NCBI RefSeq assembly: GCF_000876655.1
Contig: NZ_JYCN01000016.1
Coordinates: forward strand, 1 to 64,000
DNA: 64,000 nucleotides
Reading direction: 5' to 3'
DNA from: Arthrobacter sp. SPG23
Lineage (GTDB): Bacteria > Actinomycetota > Actinomycetes > Actinomycetales > Micrococcaceae
The notes beneath the pieces were generated by a model. That model saw nothing but the letters and a program-made list of their open reading frames with translations. It did no database searches and was not told the origin of the DNA. Shown piece after piece: positions 45,651-55,094 of the stretch. The translations under genes were made by a program, and so were the position numbers. Each line of letters begins with the position of its first letter. Position 1 is the stretch's first letter.

Positions 45651-45834
45651 GTGGCTGTCCTTATCCAGGGTCGGGGTATACGGGTGATGCCCGGCGGGTA
45701 TGTGGGAAGGGGAGTCAGGAAGTACTGTCATTCCCTTGGTGAATACGGTCAGCTCGTGAACCACTGGCAGCTGTGCGCTGCCCGGACCGTGGGTGCAGCG
45801 CACCCACGGTCTTACCGGTGGCAGGAGCAGCGGT

Positions 45835-46767
45835 CTAGCTCCCGGTCGGGGCGAGGACGATGTCGAAGCGGGTTCGGGCCCAGGACAGGCCCCCGAGGTC
45901 GCGTCCGTCGGGCGCAGCCGTACCGGGTGCCTGTTCTTCGAAGTTCCTGATGAGGGATTCCTTGACCCCAAAAACGCTGTCATGCTTCAACAGTTCGTCG
46001 CCGCGGACGAAGATGTGCGTTACCAATGTCCGCAGGCCCGGCGCGGTGACCATGAAGTGAAGGTGCGAGGCTCGCATGGGTGACCGTCCGACGGCCTCCA
46101 GCATTTCCCCCACCGGTCCGTCATGGGGGATCGGGTATGGGGTGGGGGTCAGCCCCCAGAACCGGTAGTTACCATCCGCGTCGCTGAAGAGATGGGCGCG
46201 GCCCGACACTCGCTGGTCAGAGTACTGCACGTCGTAGAAGCCGTCCTCGTCGGCTTCCCATACTTCGATTCTCGCATTTGGGATGGGGTTGCCGGCGGTG
46301 TCCTTGACACTGCCCTCGACCCAGCATGGCTGGCCGGGAGCGGCGCCGGCGATGTCCCCACCGTTCTCGATTTCCGGTGCGTCCTCGACGAAGAAAGGGC
46401 CAAAAACTGTGGCCTCGGTCGCGTTGTCGATGGTTTCGTTGTTGACGGCGATCGTCTGCATCGATGCTCCGAACACGTCGGAGAGCAGGATGAATTCCTG
46501 CCGTTTGTCGTCAGTGATGTGGCCGGCCGCCGTCAGGAAGCTGATTGCGGCGTTCCATTCGGCTTCTGTCAGGCGCACTTCACGGATGAAGGAGTGGATG
46601 TGCCGGGTCAATGACTGCATGAGTTGCTTGAGTCTCGGGTCCTGGCACCTTTCGAAGGAGTCCAACACATTCTGCACCAATTTCTCCTCGACCCTTTGCT
46701 GGGCCTCGGAGACGGGGTGCGGGCCTGAATGAGAGCCGGTTTCAATGACTCGGGTCTGGTTGGTCAC
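45835..46767 (-). CDS. Hydroxyquinol 1,2-dioxygenase (intradiol ring-cleavage)
   Basis: Fe(III) intradiol dioxygenase of 310 aa, which opens hydroxyquinol (1,2,4-trihydroxybenzene) to maleylacetate. The N-terminal helical linker domain is family-typical. Iron ligands by alignment are Tyr178 (GFYDVQY), Tyr211 ([11 protein letters not shown]), His235 and His237 (SHLHFMV). The hydroxyquinol assignment rests on length, motif style and the adjacent maleylacetate reductase; catechol dioxygenase is the alternative. The start is GTG 46767 with AGGA upstream. Confidence 0.9.
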   Translation of the reverse strand: MTNQTRVIETGSHSGPHPVSEAQQRVEEKLVQNVLDSFERCQDPRLKQLMQSLTRHIHSFIREVRLTEAEWNAAISFLTAAGHITDDKRQEFILLSDVFGASMQTIAVNNETIDNATEATVFGPFFVEDAPEIENGGDIAGAAPGQPCWVEGSVKDTAGNPIPNARIEVWEADEDGFYDVQYSDQRVSGRAHLFSDADGNYRFWGLTPTPYPIPHDGPVGEMLEAVGRSPMRASHLHFMVTAPGLRTLVTHIFVRGDELLKHDSVFGVKESLIRNFEEQAPGTAAPDGRDLGGLSWARTRFDIVLAPTGS

Positions 46768-46840
46768 GATTGGTTCCTAGCTGTACGTGGTGGGCGTCGG
46801 TGGTGGTGCCTGTTGGGAGGGGTGGCGATGGGTCGGTTCT

Positions 46841-47791
46841 CTAGGCGCGGACAAGGGGCTGGGATGCGTCGTCGAGGTCCTGAAGTTCGGCGTCTGTGAG
46901 TCTGATGTCCATGGCCTCCAGCAGCGGGGGTACCTGCCCGGTGGTCCGCGCACTGGCGATGGGGGCGACGACCCCGGGTTGTGCAGCCAACCATGCGAGG
47001 GCGATGGAGGCGGGCTGGACATTATGGTTCGATGCCACGAGGCGCAGAACGTCCAGCACCCTGAGTCCTTGAGGCGTGAGGTACTTCGAGGCGTCGGCGG
47101 CTCGAGGACCCTCGATCGTTGCCGTGCCGGCATATTTTCCCGTCAGGAAGCCGTGTGCCAGGGAGTAGTAGGGCATGACCGCCAGGCGGTGGGTGATCGC
47201 CAAGGGCAGGATGCCTGCTTCGATGCCCCGCTCCATGAGGCTGTATTGGGGCTCCAGCGCGACAGGCGTATGGAATCCTTCCCGCTCGGAGATCCTCAGC
47301 CATTCCTCGATCCGCTCTGCTGAGTAGTTGGAGATCCCGATGGACCGCACCTTTCCTTCGTCCACGAGCGAGGACATCGCAGCGATGCTGTCGGCCAGGG
47401 GTGTCCCGGGGTCATCGAAGTGCGCGTAGTAGATGTCGATGGTGTCGACACCGAGGCGGGTGAGGGAGCCATCGACGGCGGCACGGATTGTGTGGGGGGC
47501 CATCCCCTGGAGTTCGGGGTGGTGACTGACCTTTGTTGCCAGCACGAGGTCATCCCGGTCCGAACGGCCGGCCAGCCACTTGCCGATGATGGCTTCGGAC
47601 TCGCCGCCGGAATTTCCCTCTCCCCAGAAGGAATAGGAATCGGCGGTGTCCAGGAAATTCCCGCCACCATCGAGATAGGCATCGAGGATCGAGTGCGAGG
47701 TCGCGGTGTCGGCGGTCCAGCCGAAAACGTTGGTGCCAAGCGCCAGAGGAGATACTTCGATTCCTGGGGCGATGGTCCGCATGGTGGGCAA
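46841..47791 (-). CDS. Aldo/keto reductase
   Basis: NADPH-dependent (alpha/beta)8 reductase of 316 aa. The catalytic tetrad can be seen: Asp in FLDTADSYSFWGEG with its Tyr, Lys in VLATKVSHH and His in YYAHFDD. The cofactor segment is PIASARTTGQV. TTG at 47791 has AGGAG 7 bp before it, favoured over ATG 9 bases later, which would be too far from that site. Between the dioxygenase and maleylacetate reductase genes, so probably part of the aromatic or sugar route; the substrate is unknown. Confidence 0.88.
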   Translation of the reverse strand: MPTMRTIAPGIEVSPLALGTNVFGWTADTATSHSILDAYLDGGGNFLDTADSYSFWGEGNSGGESEAIIGKWLAGRSDRDDLVLATKVSHHPELQGMAPHTIRAAVDGSLTRLGVDTIDIYYAHFDDPGTPLADSIAAMSSLVDEGKVRSIGISNYSAERIEEWLRISEREGFHTPVALEPQYSLMERGIEAGILPLAITHRLAVMPYYSLAHGFLTGKYAGTATIEGPRAADASKYLTPQGLRVLDVLRLVASNHNVQPASIALAWLAAQPGVVAPIASARTTGQVPPLLEAMDIRLTDAELQDLDDASQPLVRA

Positions 47792-47841
47792 GGTCGATCT
47801 CCTAGGTAGTTCTGCGGAACGGAATTCCGGATGTTCGATGT

Positions 47842-48921
47842 TCAGGCGGAGGGGTTGGAGCTTGGCGGCTTTCCTGCCCAGGCGGCGTTCAGGATTCCCA
47901 CGACGTCGTCGTACGTGATTGGGCGCGGGTTGCCGTAGGAGCGGCTGGTTACCTCTTCGGCGATTCGGGGGATGTCCTCTTCCCGCATGCCAAGTTCCGC
48001 GAGGGACCGTGGCGCGTTAAGCTCGCCGGCGATCTCCCACAGCCGTTCGGCCGGATCGGCTGCGCCGCCCAGCGCCCGTGAAAGGGCTGCGGTGGCCTCT
48101 GGTGCTGCGGGCTGGTTGAAGCTGAGGGCGTGGGGGAGCACAACGGTGTGGGTTTGGGCGTGCGGAAGGTTGAGGGTTCCGCCCAGCGCGTGGCACAGCT
48201 TGTGGTGCAGGGACATCGTGGTGGCGCCCAGGCACGCGCCACACAGCCAGGATCCGTAGAGGGCGTTGCTTCTGGCCTCTGGGTCGGAGGGATCGGCGAC
48301 TATCGCGGGGAGAGCGGCGGCGAGGGCTTTGACGCCTTCCTCGGCCATCAGCGAGATGACCGGCGTGGCGTCCGGGGCATAAAGGGCCTCGACGGCGTGT
48401 GCGATTGCGTTGATGCCGCTGGTCACCGACATGGAGGCTGGCAGTGTTGCCGTCAGTTCGGGGTCGTAGACGACACTGCGGGGCAGTACCCGGGGGTCGC
48501 GGCCGGTTTCCTTACGCCCGTCGGTGGTGAGGCCCCACACGGGGGTCATTTCGGAGCCGGCGTAGGTGGTGGGCACGGCGACGATCGGAAGGCCGTGCTT
48601 GAGTGCGATTGCCTTGCCGAGTCCGATGGCTGATCCACCGCCGACGGCGACGCAGCCGTCGGCGCCGACCCTTGCAGCCTCGTCGCTGGCGCGTTGGGCG
48701 ACCTCGTTGGGGACATGCATGACGGCTTCGGGCAGCACACCCACGCAGCGGTCACCCAGTGCCTCGGCCACCCGCTGGCCGGTCTCCTCCTGTTCGGGGG
48801 AGCAGAGGACCAGGACCCGCTTGAGCCCGATCTGGTCGAGTTCCTCGGGGAGGGTCGAGAGTGAGTTGGCGCCGAACCGTACCCGCATGGGAAGGGCTTC
48901 GTAAACAAACTGGCGAGTCAT
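47842..48921 (-). CDS. Maleylacetate reductase
   Basis: Iron-alcohol-dehydrogenase superfamily enzyme of 359 aa that reduces maleylacetate to 3-oxoadipate. The NAD region is VAVGGGSAIGLGKAIALKHG, then VPTTYAGSEMTPVWG, a maleylacetate-reductase form of the loop. SGINAIAHAVEALYAPDATP and HHKLCHALGGTLNLPHAQTH carry the metal or catalytic His residues, with Asn where alcohol dehydrogenases have Asp. ATG at 48921 follows AAGGAG. It works directly after hydroxyquinol dioxygenase. A weak operator-like site lies 32 bp upstream. Confidence 0.92.
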   Translation of the reverse strand: MTRQFVYEALPMRVRFGANSLSTLPEELDQIGLKRVLVLCSPEQEETGQRVAEALGDRCVGVLPEAVMHVPNEVAQRASDEAARVGADGCVAVGGGSAIGLGKAIALKHGLPIVAVPTTYAGSEMTPVWGLTTDGRKETGRDPRVLPRSVVYDPELTATLPASMSVTSGINAIAHAVEALYAPDATPVISLMAEEGVKALAAALPAIVADPSDPEARSNALYGSWLCGACLGATTMSLHHKLCHALGGTLNLPHAQTHTVVLPHALSFNQPAAPEATAALSRALGGAADPAERLWEIAGELNAPRSLAELGMREEDIPRIAEEVTSRSYGNPRPITYDDVVGILNAAWAGKPPSSNPSA

Positions 48922-48952
48922 AGGGGTGAGCTCCTTTGTAGATTCTTTTCGG

Positions 48953-48967
48953 TGAACATTGTGCGCA
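48953..48967. promoter_or_regulatory. Weak double-IclR operator-like site, site 2
   Basis: TGAACA-TTG-TGCGCA lies 32 bp before the maleylacetate reductase start. It matches the TGGACA-N3-TGTCCA pattern at 9 of 12 arm positions, so it may mark an internal promoter. Confidence 0.35.
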
Positions 48968-49000
48968 GGCGGGGTGTCCCTGAAAGGGTGGGGCGGGCGG

Positions 49001-50242
49001 TCAGCGTGAGCCGGCGCGGCGCTTGTTGTAGATGTCGAATGCGACGGCCAGCAGCAGCACCAGGCCCTTGATCACGGACTGCACGGACTGGTCGATGCCC
49101 ATCAGCTGCATGCCGTTGCTCATGACGGCCATGATGAGGCCGCCCGCCATGGCCCCGGCCACTTTGCCGACGCCGCCGGTGACGGCGGCGCCGCCGATGA
49201 AGGCTGCGGCGATCGCATCAAGTTCGAACATGTTGCCGGCACCGGGCTGGGCGCCGTTGGAGCGCGAGGAGAACACGATGCCGGCCAGGGCCGAGAGGAG
49301 TCCCATGTTCACGAAAATCCAGAAGTTAACGGTGCGGACCTTGACGCCTGAGAGGGCGGCCGCGACCACGTTGCCGCCGATGGCGTACACCTGGCGACCG
49401 AAGACGCTTCGCTGCATCACAACGCTGTAGGCCAGGATCAGGATGGCCAGCATGATCAGGACGATCGGCATGCCGCGGGCCGTGGCCAGCTGCCAGGCGA
49501 AGGTCATGACCGCGACGGCGACGACGACGATTTTCGCGATGAACAGCGGGAAGGAGGGGACCAGCTGGTTGTAGCTGATGAGCGCCTTGCGGGTGCGGTA
49601 CTGGCTGAATGCGTAACCGGCCACCGCGATGGCGAAGATGACCAGGGTGAAGACGTCGTAGCCGGCGCCGCCCAGGAGCCCGTTGAGGAAGCCCGAGGCG
49701 ATCTGGCCGTACTCGGCAGGGAACGGGGAGAGCGAGACGTTGTCCAGCACCACCAGGGTCAGGCCGCGGAACAGGAGCATGCCTGCGAGGGTGACGATGA
49801 AGGCCGGGATCCCGACGTAGGCCACCCAGTAGCCGTGCCAGGCCCCGATGAGCAGGCCTGTTACGAGGGCGGCGATGACGCCCACCCACCATGGCTGGCC
49901 GTATTGGATGACGACCACCGCCGAGACAGCTCCGGTGAGGGCGACCACGGAGCCGACCGAGAGGTCGATGTGGCCGGCGATGATCACGATGACCATGCCG
50001 ATCGCCAGGATCAGGATGTACGAGTACTGGAGGACGATGTTGGTGATGTTTCCCGGTCCGAGCGAGGCTCCGCCGGTCAAGACTCCGAAGAGCGCGACGA
50101 GCGCTACGAGTGCGACGTAGATGCCGCTGGTGCGCATGTTGCGGGTGAACAGTTCGCGGATTTCGCTGGTGCCTGCGGTGACGACTGATGCGGGAGGCGA
50201 GGCTTTCCCTTTTTGGGATCCCTTGGGGGCTGTCATGGTCAT
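49001..50242 (-). CDS. Monosaccharide ABC transporter permease (GguB/MmsB type)
   Basis: Permease of 413 aa, longer than RbsC-type proteins because of extra helices in the middle, as in the XylH/GguB group. Hallmarks are [20 protein letters not shown] and [20 protein letters not shown]. Its start overlaps the ATPase stop (ATGA). It forms the membrane channel of the ChvE-GguAB-like importer. Confidence 0.94.
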   Translation of the reverse strand: MTMTAPKGSQKGKASPPASVVTAGTSEIRELFTRNMRTSGIYVALVALVALFGVLTGGASLGPGNITNIVLQYSYILILAIGMVIVIIAGHIDLSVGSVVALTGAVSAVVVIQYGQPWWVGVIAALVTGLLIGAWHGYWVAYVGIPAFIVTLAGMLLFRGLTLVVLDNVSLSPFPAEYGQIASGFLNGLLGGAGYDVFTLVIFAIAVAGYAFSQYRTRKALISYNQLVPSFPLFIAKIVVVAVAVMTFAWQLATARGMPIVLIMLAILILAYSVVMQRSVFGRQVYAIGGNVVAAALSGVKVRTVNFWIFVNMGLLSALAGIVFSSRSNGAQPGAGNMFELDAIAAAFIGGAAVTGGVGKVAGAMAGGLIMAVMSNGMQLMGIDQSVQSVIKGLVLLLAVAFDIYNKRRAGSR

Positions 50243-51777
50243 GCGATGAGTTCCTTGTCTTTGGTCATGAGTGTCATGAGGCGTTCCTCGGTGGCATCGG
50301 CCGCCGGCAGTTCCCCGGTGATCCGGCCTGTCGAAAGGGCGTAGATGCGGTCGCAGGTGCCGAGCAATTCGAGCAGGTCGGAGGAGATGACCACCACTGC
50401 TTTCCCGGCGTCCACGAAACTGTTGATCAGCGTGTAGATCTCGAACTTGGCGCCAACATCGATGCCGCGCGTCGGCTCATCCAGGATCAATACCTCGGGG
50501 TCGGTGAGCAGCCACTTGGACAGCACGACCTTTTGCTGGTTGCCGCCCGAGAGTTTCCCGACGATGGACCTAACGTTCGGAGCCTTGATGTTCATCGATT
50601 TCATCGCGAACTCGGCCGCGGCGGCCTCCTCGTGATGATTGACGAAACCCCAGCTCGACAGCTTGCCCAGTGCGGCGCCGGAAATGTTGCGTGCGATGTC
50701 GTCGATGAGGTTGAGGCCAAAGGCCTTGCGGTCTTCGGTTGCGTAGGCAATCCGTGCTTCGATGGCTTCCGCCACGGTGCGGGTCCTGGTTTCCTTGCCG
50801 TGCATGAACACCCGGCCCGAGATGTAGCGGCCATAGGACCGGCCGAAGATGCTCATCATCAGTTCGGTGCGCCCTGCCCCCATGAGCCCGGCGATCCCGA
50901 TAACCTCTCCGGCCCTGACTTCGAAGGTCGCCTGGTCTACTACCAGGCGGTCCTGGGTGGGGTGTCTTACTGTCCAGTCCTCTACCCGGAGCACAACTTC
51001 TCCGGGCTTCGAGTCTCGGGAGGGGTAAAACGCTTCCAGGTCGCGGCCAACCATTCCCCGGATGATCCGGTCGACATTGACGTCGGGGTCAGCCATGTCG
51101 AGTGTTTCCACGGTCTTTCCGTCGCGGATGACGGTGGTGTGGTCCGCGATCGCTTCGATCTCGTTGAGCTTGTGGGAGATGATGATCGACGTGATGCCGC
51201 GGGTGCGCAAGTCGCGGACAAGGCCGAGCAAGTGGGCGGAGTCGTTGTCATTCAGAGCTGCCGTGGGTTCGTCGAGGATGAGCAGCTGCACCTCTTTGGA
51301 CAGGGCTTTGGCGATCTCGACAAGCTGCTGTTTGCCGACACCAAGTTGCCCGACCGGCGTAGTGGGTTCCTCGCGGAGGCCCACCGAGTCCAGCAGCACG
51401 CCGGCCTCGGCGTTTGTCCTATGCCAATCGATGAGTCCGGACTTGCCGCGGCGCTCGTTGCCGAGGAAGATGTTTTCGGCGATGGACAGGTGGGGCACGA
51501 GAGCCAGTTCCTGGTGGATGATCACGATGCCGGCGTGTTCGGAATCCCGGATACCGGAGAAGGAACAGGTTTGCCCCTTGAAGAGGATCTCGCCGCCGTA
51601 GCTCCCGGCCGGGTAGACGCCGGAGAGCACCTTCATCAAAGTGGACTTGCCGGCGCCGTTCTCGCCACAGATCGCATGGACCTCGCCGCGCTCCACGGCG
51701 AGGGACACGCCGGACAGCGCCTTGACGCCGGGGAAGGACTTGGTAATGGATTGCATTTCCAGGATGTGTTCGACCAT
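50239..51777 (-). CDS. Monosaccharide ABC transporter ATPase (GguA/MmsA type)
   Basis: ATPase of 512 aa with two halves. The first has Walker [10 protein letters not shown], signature [18 protein letters not shown] and Walker [10 protein letters not shown]. The second has [16 protein letters not shown], signature [16 protein letters not shown] and [16 protein letters not shown]. Length and the [16 protein letters not shown] segment fit the multiple-monosaccharide group. It is followed without a gap by the permease. Confidence 0.95.
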   Translation of the reverse strand: MVEHILEMQSITKSFPGVKALSGVSLAVERGEVHAICGENGAGKSTLMKVLSGVYPAGSYGGEILFKGQTCSFSGIRDSEHAGIVIIHQELALVPHLSIAENIFLGNERRGKSGLIDWHRTNAEAGVLLDSVGLREEPTTPVGQLGVGKQQLVEIAKALSKEVQLLILDEPTAALNDNDSAHLLGLVRDLRTRGITSIIISHKLNEIEAIADHTTVIRDGKTVETLDMADPDVNVDRIIRGMVGRDLEAFYPSRDSKPGEVVLRVEDWTVRHPTQDRLVVDQATFEVRAGEVIGIAGLMGAGRTELMMSIFGRSYGRYISGRVFMHGKETRTRTVAEAIEARIAYATEDRKAFGLNLIDDIARNISGAALGKLSSWGFVNHHEEAAAAEFAMKSMNIKAPNVRSIVGKLSGGNQQKVVLSKWLLTDPEVLILDEPTRGIDVGAKFEIYTLINSFVDAGKAVVVISSDLLELLGTCDRIYALSTGRITGELPAADATEERLMTLMTKDKELIA

Positions 51778-51862
51778 GGCACGCCGTCCTATTCAGGGGT
51801 CTTGAAGGGAAAGGTTTGGGGAGGGGAGGCGCCAGCGCATGCTGGGCACCCCTCCCGGGGTG

Positions 51863-53020
51863 CTACTGAAGGCGGCCGGCTTCAACCTCAGCAGCGGTGT
51901 AGTAGCCGCTGTCGATCAGAGCGGTTTTGATGTTGTCCTTATAGATCGGCTGAATGGGCACGAGGAACGAGGGGACGATCTTGGATCCGTTGTCGTAGGA
52001 CTTGGTGTCGTTGACCTCCGGGTCCTTGCCGGCCAGGAGATCCTCTGCGGCACTTACCGCCTGCGCGGCAAGCGTGCGGGTGTCTTTGAAGACAGTGGAG
52101 AACTGGACGTCGTCGTTGATCAGCTTCACCGAGGCGACCTCGGCGTCCTGGCCGGTGGTTACCGGCATGGGCTTCTGCCCGGAGCCAAGGGTGGGGCCGT
52201 AGCCGGCGTTGCGCAGCGAGGTGATGACGCCGCGGGCGACGCTGTCGTTAGGCGTAAGGACTCCGTGGAGCGCGGGCCCGCCTGTGTAGCTGGCGGTCAG
52301 CAGGTTATCCATGCGTTCCTGGGCCTTCTGCTGGGACCAGTTTTCCGTGGCGACCTGGGCGAGCTTGTTCTGCCCTGACGTGATGACGAGCGTGCCGTTA
52401 TCGATGTACTTCTGCAGGACGGACATGCCTCCGTTGAAAACGAACGTCGCGTTGTTGTCGTCCAGCGAGCCGCCGAACAGTTCGATGTTGAACGGGCCCT
52501 TCGCGCTGCCCTCCGAACCATCCTTGTTGAGTACGCCCAGGCCAATGAGGAGCGATGTTGCCTGCTGGGCGCCGACCTTGAAGTTGTCGAAGGTGACGTA
52601 AACGTCGACGTCAGCGCTGTTCCGCACGAACCTGTCGTAGGAGACGATCGGGATGTTTGCGCCGGCAGCTGCCTGGAGCTGAGGGGTGAGCGCCGTCCCG
52701 TCCAAAGGCGCCAGGAGCAGAAGGTCAGCGCCCTGGGTGATCATCTGGTCAACCTGTTGCTGCTGGGTGGGGATGTCGTTGTTGGCGTACTGCAGATCCA
52801 CCTGGTAGCCGATCTTTTCGAGGCCCTCCTTGATGGCAGAACCATCGGTGATCCACCGTTCCTCGTCCTGGCTCGGCAGGGAAACGCCGATCCGGGTGTC
52901 TTTGGGCGCTGCGGGAGATCCGTTGGATCCGTTGCCGCCGCCCGCGCCGCCGCCGGCACACCCCGCCAGTACCAGTGAAGCCGCAGTAGTTGCAGCGATC
53001 AGGAAAATTTTCTTTTGCAC
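51863..53020 (-). CDS. Monosaccharide-binding lipoprotein (ChvE type)
   Basis: Sugar-binding protein of 385 aa with signal peptide (KKIFLIAATTAASLVLAGC) and lipobox LAGC, then a Gly-rich linker. The ligand domain begins RIGVSLPSQDEERWITDG, followed by QYANNDIPTQQQQVDQMITQ and LLLLAPLDGTAL, which is the ChvE layout (glucose, galactose, arabinose and xylose binders). GTG at 53020 has GGAGGAG just upstream; a longer frame is rejected. First gene of the transporter operon, with a TGGACA-N3-TGTTCG site 106 bp upstream. Confidence 0.93.
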   Translation of the reverse strand: MQKKIFLIAATTAASLVLAGCAGGGAGGGNGSNGSPAAPKDTRIGVSLPSQDEERWITDGSAIKEGLEKIGYQVDLQYANNDIPTQQQQVDQMITQGADLLLLAPLDGTALTPQLQAAAGANIPIVSYDRFVRNSADVDVYVTFDNFKVGAQQATSLLIGLGVLNKDGSEGSAKGPFNIELFGGSLDDNNATFVFNGGMSVLQKYIDNGTLVITSGQNKLAQVATENWSQQKAQERMDNLLTASYTGGPALHGVLTPNDSVARGVITSLRNAGYGPTLGSGQKPMPVTTGQDAEVASVKLINDDVQFSTVFKDTRTLAAQAVSAAEDLLAGKDPEVNDTKSYDNGSKIVPSFLVPIQPIYKDNIKTALIDSGYYTAAEVEAGRLQ

Positions 53021-53125
53021 CGTTCTCCTCCTTTGGAGCCCGAGTGGCCCTTGGGGCCACTTCCGCACGTCGTAGTTGCCGCGCTTAAGTTTTGTCTGTG
53101 ATGGCCAGCACCTAGTGCTGTACAA

Positions 53126-53140
53126 TGGACAACATGTTCG
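53126..53140. promoter_or_regulatory. Candidate double-IclR operator, site 3
   Basis: TGGACA-ACA-TGTTCG lies between the divergent ABC operon (start 53020) and the double IclR gene (start 53323). Wider symmetry GTACAATGG...GTAC is also visible. The rest of the 302-bp interval has no gene. Confidence 0.6.
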
Positions 53141-53322
53141 CACAGTACCACCTAAGAAAGCTAGTGGTGTTCTGCATTACATTCGGGCAGCGTCAGCCGC
53201 GCCCAGGGTGATGCAAAGTGGTGCGACCGTATGGAACAGGGATTCGGACCACGGTCCGGCCCAGCCGCGTGGCCGGGAAGTACAAGCGCTAGCGCCCTGC
53301 AGGGCAATGGAAGAGTCGGTCA

Positions 53323-54948
53323 ATGAGCACCATTCAGTTGTTGAAGAAGGCCAGCCAGATGGTGGACGAACTTGCCCGCATCGGGCAATCGACGCCGGCG
53401 GAATTGGCGAAGGTCATCTCGGAGCCGCGGCCAACCGTCTACCGCATCGTTGCTGCGTTGGAACAGGCCAAACTGGTCCGTTCGGCGGGCGACGGCAGGC
53501 TTGAACTCGGTACGGCCATCCTCAAGCTTGGCGACGCGGCGGCCGACGCCCTCGTCGATCGGGCCGAGCTGCATTCCCAGCTGCGCTGGGTGCGCGGGCA
53601 GTTGGGTATGAGCGCGTACTTCTGTGTCCTGCGCGAGAACGGAGCGGTGTGCCTCGACCAGGTTGAAGGTTCCGACGTCACCTTGCTTGACCTGGCCCCG
53701 GGGCGCACCATTCCGCTTCATGCGGGGGCAGCGTCCCAGGCCCTTCTTGCTTCGGCCTCCGCGGAATTTCAGGCAGCCGTGCTGCAGAGTGGCCCCTACG
53801 GGCGCATCGCATCACAGACGCCCCTCACTGCCGAGGCGCTGAGAAAAAAGATCGAGCAGGCGGCCGTGCGCGGGTGGAGCGTCGAGGACAGCGAAGTAAC
53901 AGAAGGTGTCGCCTCGGTTGGTGTCCCGGTCTTCCGACGCGACGGCAGCCTGCTGGGCGCCGTAGCCGTTGCCGGACTTCGGGGAAGTGTTCTGGGCCAC
54001 GAGGCGATCGCCAGGCAAACGCTGGATGCCGCCGCGCAGGCCATCACAGCGTTTACGGCCGAGGATGGCGCCAATGACGCCAGGGATACCGCCGGATCGG
54101 AAGAGCCGCAGGGGTCCGAGCGGGAAGCTCCCCGGACTCCCGCCGTCATCGCCAAGGCCAGTGCTCTGATGGCGGCGCTGGCGGAAGAGCGGATCGCCAC
54201 CTCGGCCCGGTTGACCGAACTCCTCGAAGAGCCTGTAAGTTCGGTCTACCGCATGCTAGCCACTTTGGCGGAAGCGGGCTGGGTGGAACAGATCGGTCAC
54301 CGTGGGGCCTACCGCGTTGGCAGCAAGCTGGTCGCGCTCTCGGGCGAGTTCTCCCGTCGGGCAGATATCCGGCGGGCTGCAGCCCCGATTCTCCGGGCAA
54401 TCCATGAAGCAACCGGCGAGACAACCTTCTTGTGCATCCGGCGCGGCACGCGGGCCGTTTGCATCGACCGTATCGATGGGATTCGGGTTAACAGCCGTGT
54501 CCTGCAGCTAGGGGAGTCACTTCCGCTGCACGTCGGTGCTGCGCCCCGGGCGCTCCTTGCATTTGAGGGGCGTGAGTCATGGGAGGAATACGCCGCGATC
54601 GCAGCCAATACCGGCGAACCATGGCTGCGGGGGCGGTCCCGGTCTGAGTTCTACGCGGAGCTCGAAGAGATCAAGGAGCATGGCTTCGTGCTCAGCGATA
54701 ACCAGGTGACCCCGGGCATAGCCGCCGTCGGCGCGCCCATCTTCAACCACCGCGGTGAAGTGGCCGCCTCGCTGTCGGTTAGCGGAATGCGCGAAGGGCT
54801 CCTCGCGCCCCCCGACGGGGATCCTATAGCTGAACTCGTTGTCCGGGGAGCGCGGGCGCTGTCAGACTATCTGGGCGCCCCGCCCTTCCCGGCCGCGAAT
54901 GACGCCGATGTGTTTCGCGCCATAGTTGACCGCGCATCCCCGGCATGA
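53323..54948 (+). CDS. Tandem-fused double IclR-family regulator (copy 2)
   Basis: Protein of 541 aa with two complete IclR units. Unit 1 helix-turn-helix is TPAELAKVISEPRPTVYRIV (about residues 24-43), unit 2 is ARLTELLEEPVSSVYRMLAT (near 290-310); each is followed by an effector domain (TIPLHAGAASQALLAS; SLPLHVGAAPRALLAF). It is clearly a paralogue of the protein at 43188, with the same duplicated plan, so the fusion happened before they separated. It is divergent from the sugar ABC operon and immediately followed by a perfect 15-bp palindrome before the dehydrogenase operon. Confidence 0.92.
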   Translation: MSTIQLLKKASQMVDELARIGQSTPAELAKVISEPRPTVYRIVAALEQAKLVRSAGDGRLELGTAILKLGDAAADALVDRAELHSQLRWVRGQLGMSAYFCVLRENGAVCLDQVEGSDVTLLDLAPGRTIPLHAGAASQALLASASAEFQAAVLQSGPYGRIASQTPLTAEALRKKIEQAAVRGWSVEDSEVTEGVASVGVPVFRRDGSLLGAVAVAGLRGSVLGHEAIARQTLDAAAQAITAFTAEDGANDARDTAGSEEPQGSEREAPRTPAVIAKASALMAALAEERIATSARLTELLEEPVSSVYRMLATLAEAGWVEQIGHRGAYRVGSKLVALSGEFSRRADIRRAAAPILRAIHEATGETTFLCIRRGTRAVCIDRIDGIRVNSRVLQLGESLPLHVGAAPRALLAFEGRESWEEYAAIAANTGEPWLRGRSRSEFYAELEEIKEHGFVLSDNQVTPGIAAVGAPIFNHRGEVAASLSVSGMREGLLAPPDGDPIAELVVRGARALSDYLGAPPFPAANDADVFRAIVDRASPA

Positions 54949-54955
54949 CATGATC

Positions 54956-54970
54956 TGGACAGCTTGTCCA
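54956..54970. promoter_or_regulatory. Candidate double-IclR operator, site 4 (perfect)
   Basis: TGGACA-GCT-TGTCCA is a perfect palindrome 8 bp after the IclR stop and 125 bp before the dehydrogenase start at 55095. Confidence 0.65.
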
Positions 54971-55094
54971 TTAGATGACACCAACTTGGCGCCCTGTATT
55001 TCCCTTCCACCGGAGCAGAGACAGCGCTGGCCAACCAGCACAACCACACAACATCCCGACCGAGCCGCAGGCTCAATCGACAGGAGACAATGCC

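Noticed and set aside
50188..51930. 580-codon open frame opposite the sugar ABC ATPase
   Set aside because: It is fully antisense to a gene with perfect ABC motifs; such long shadow frames are expected in high-G+C DNA.
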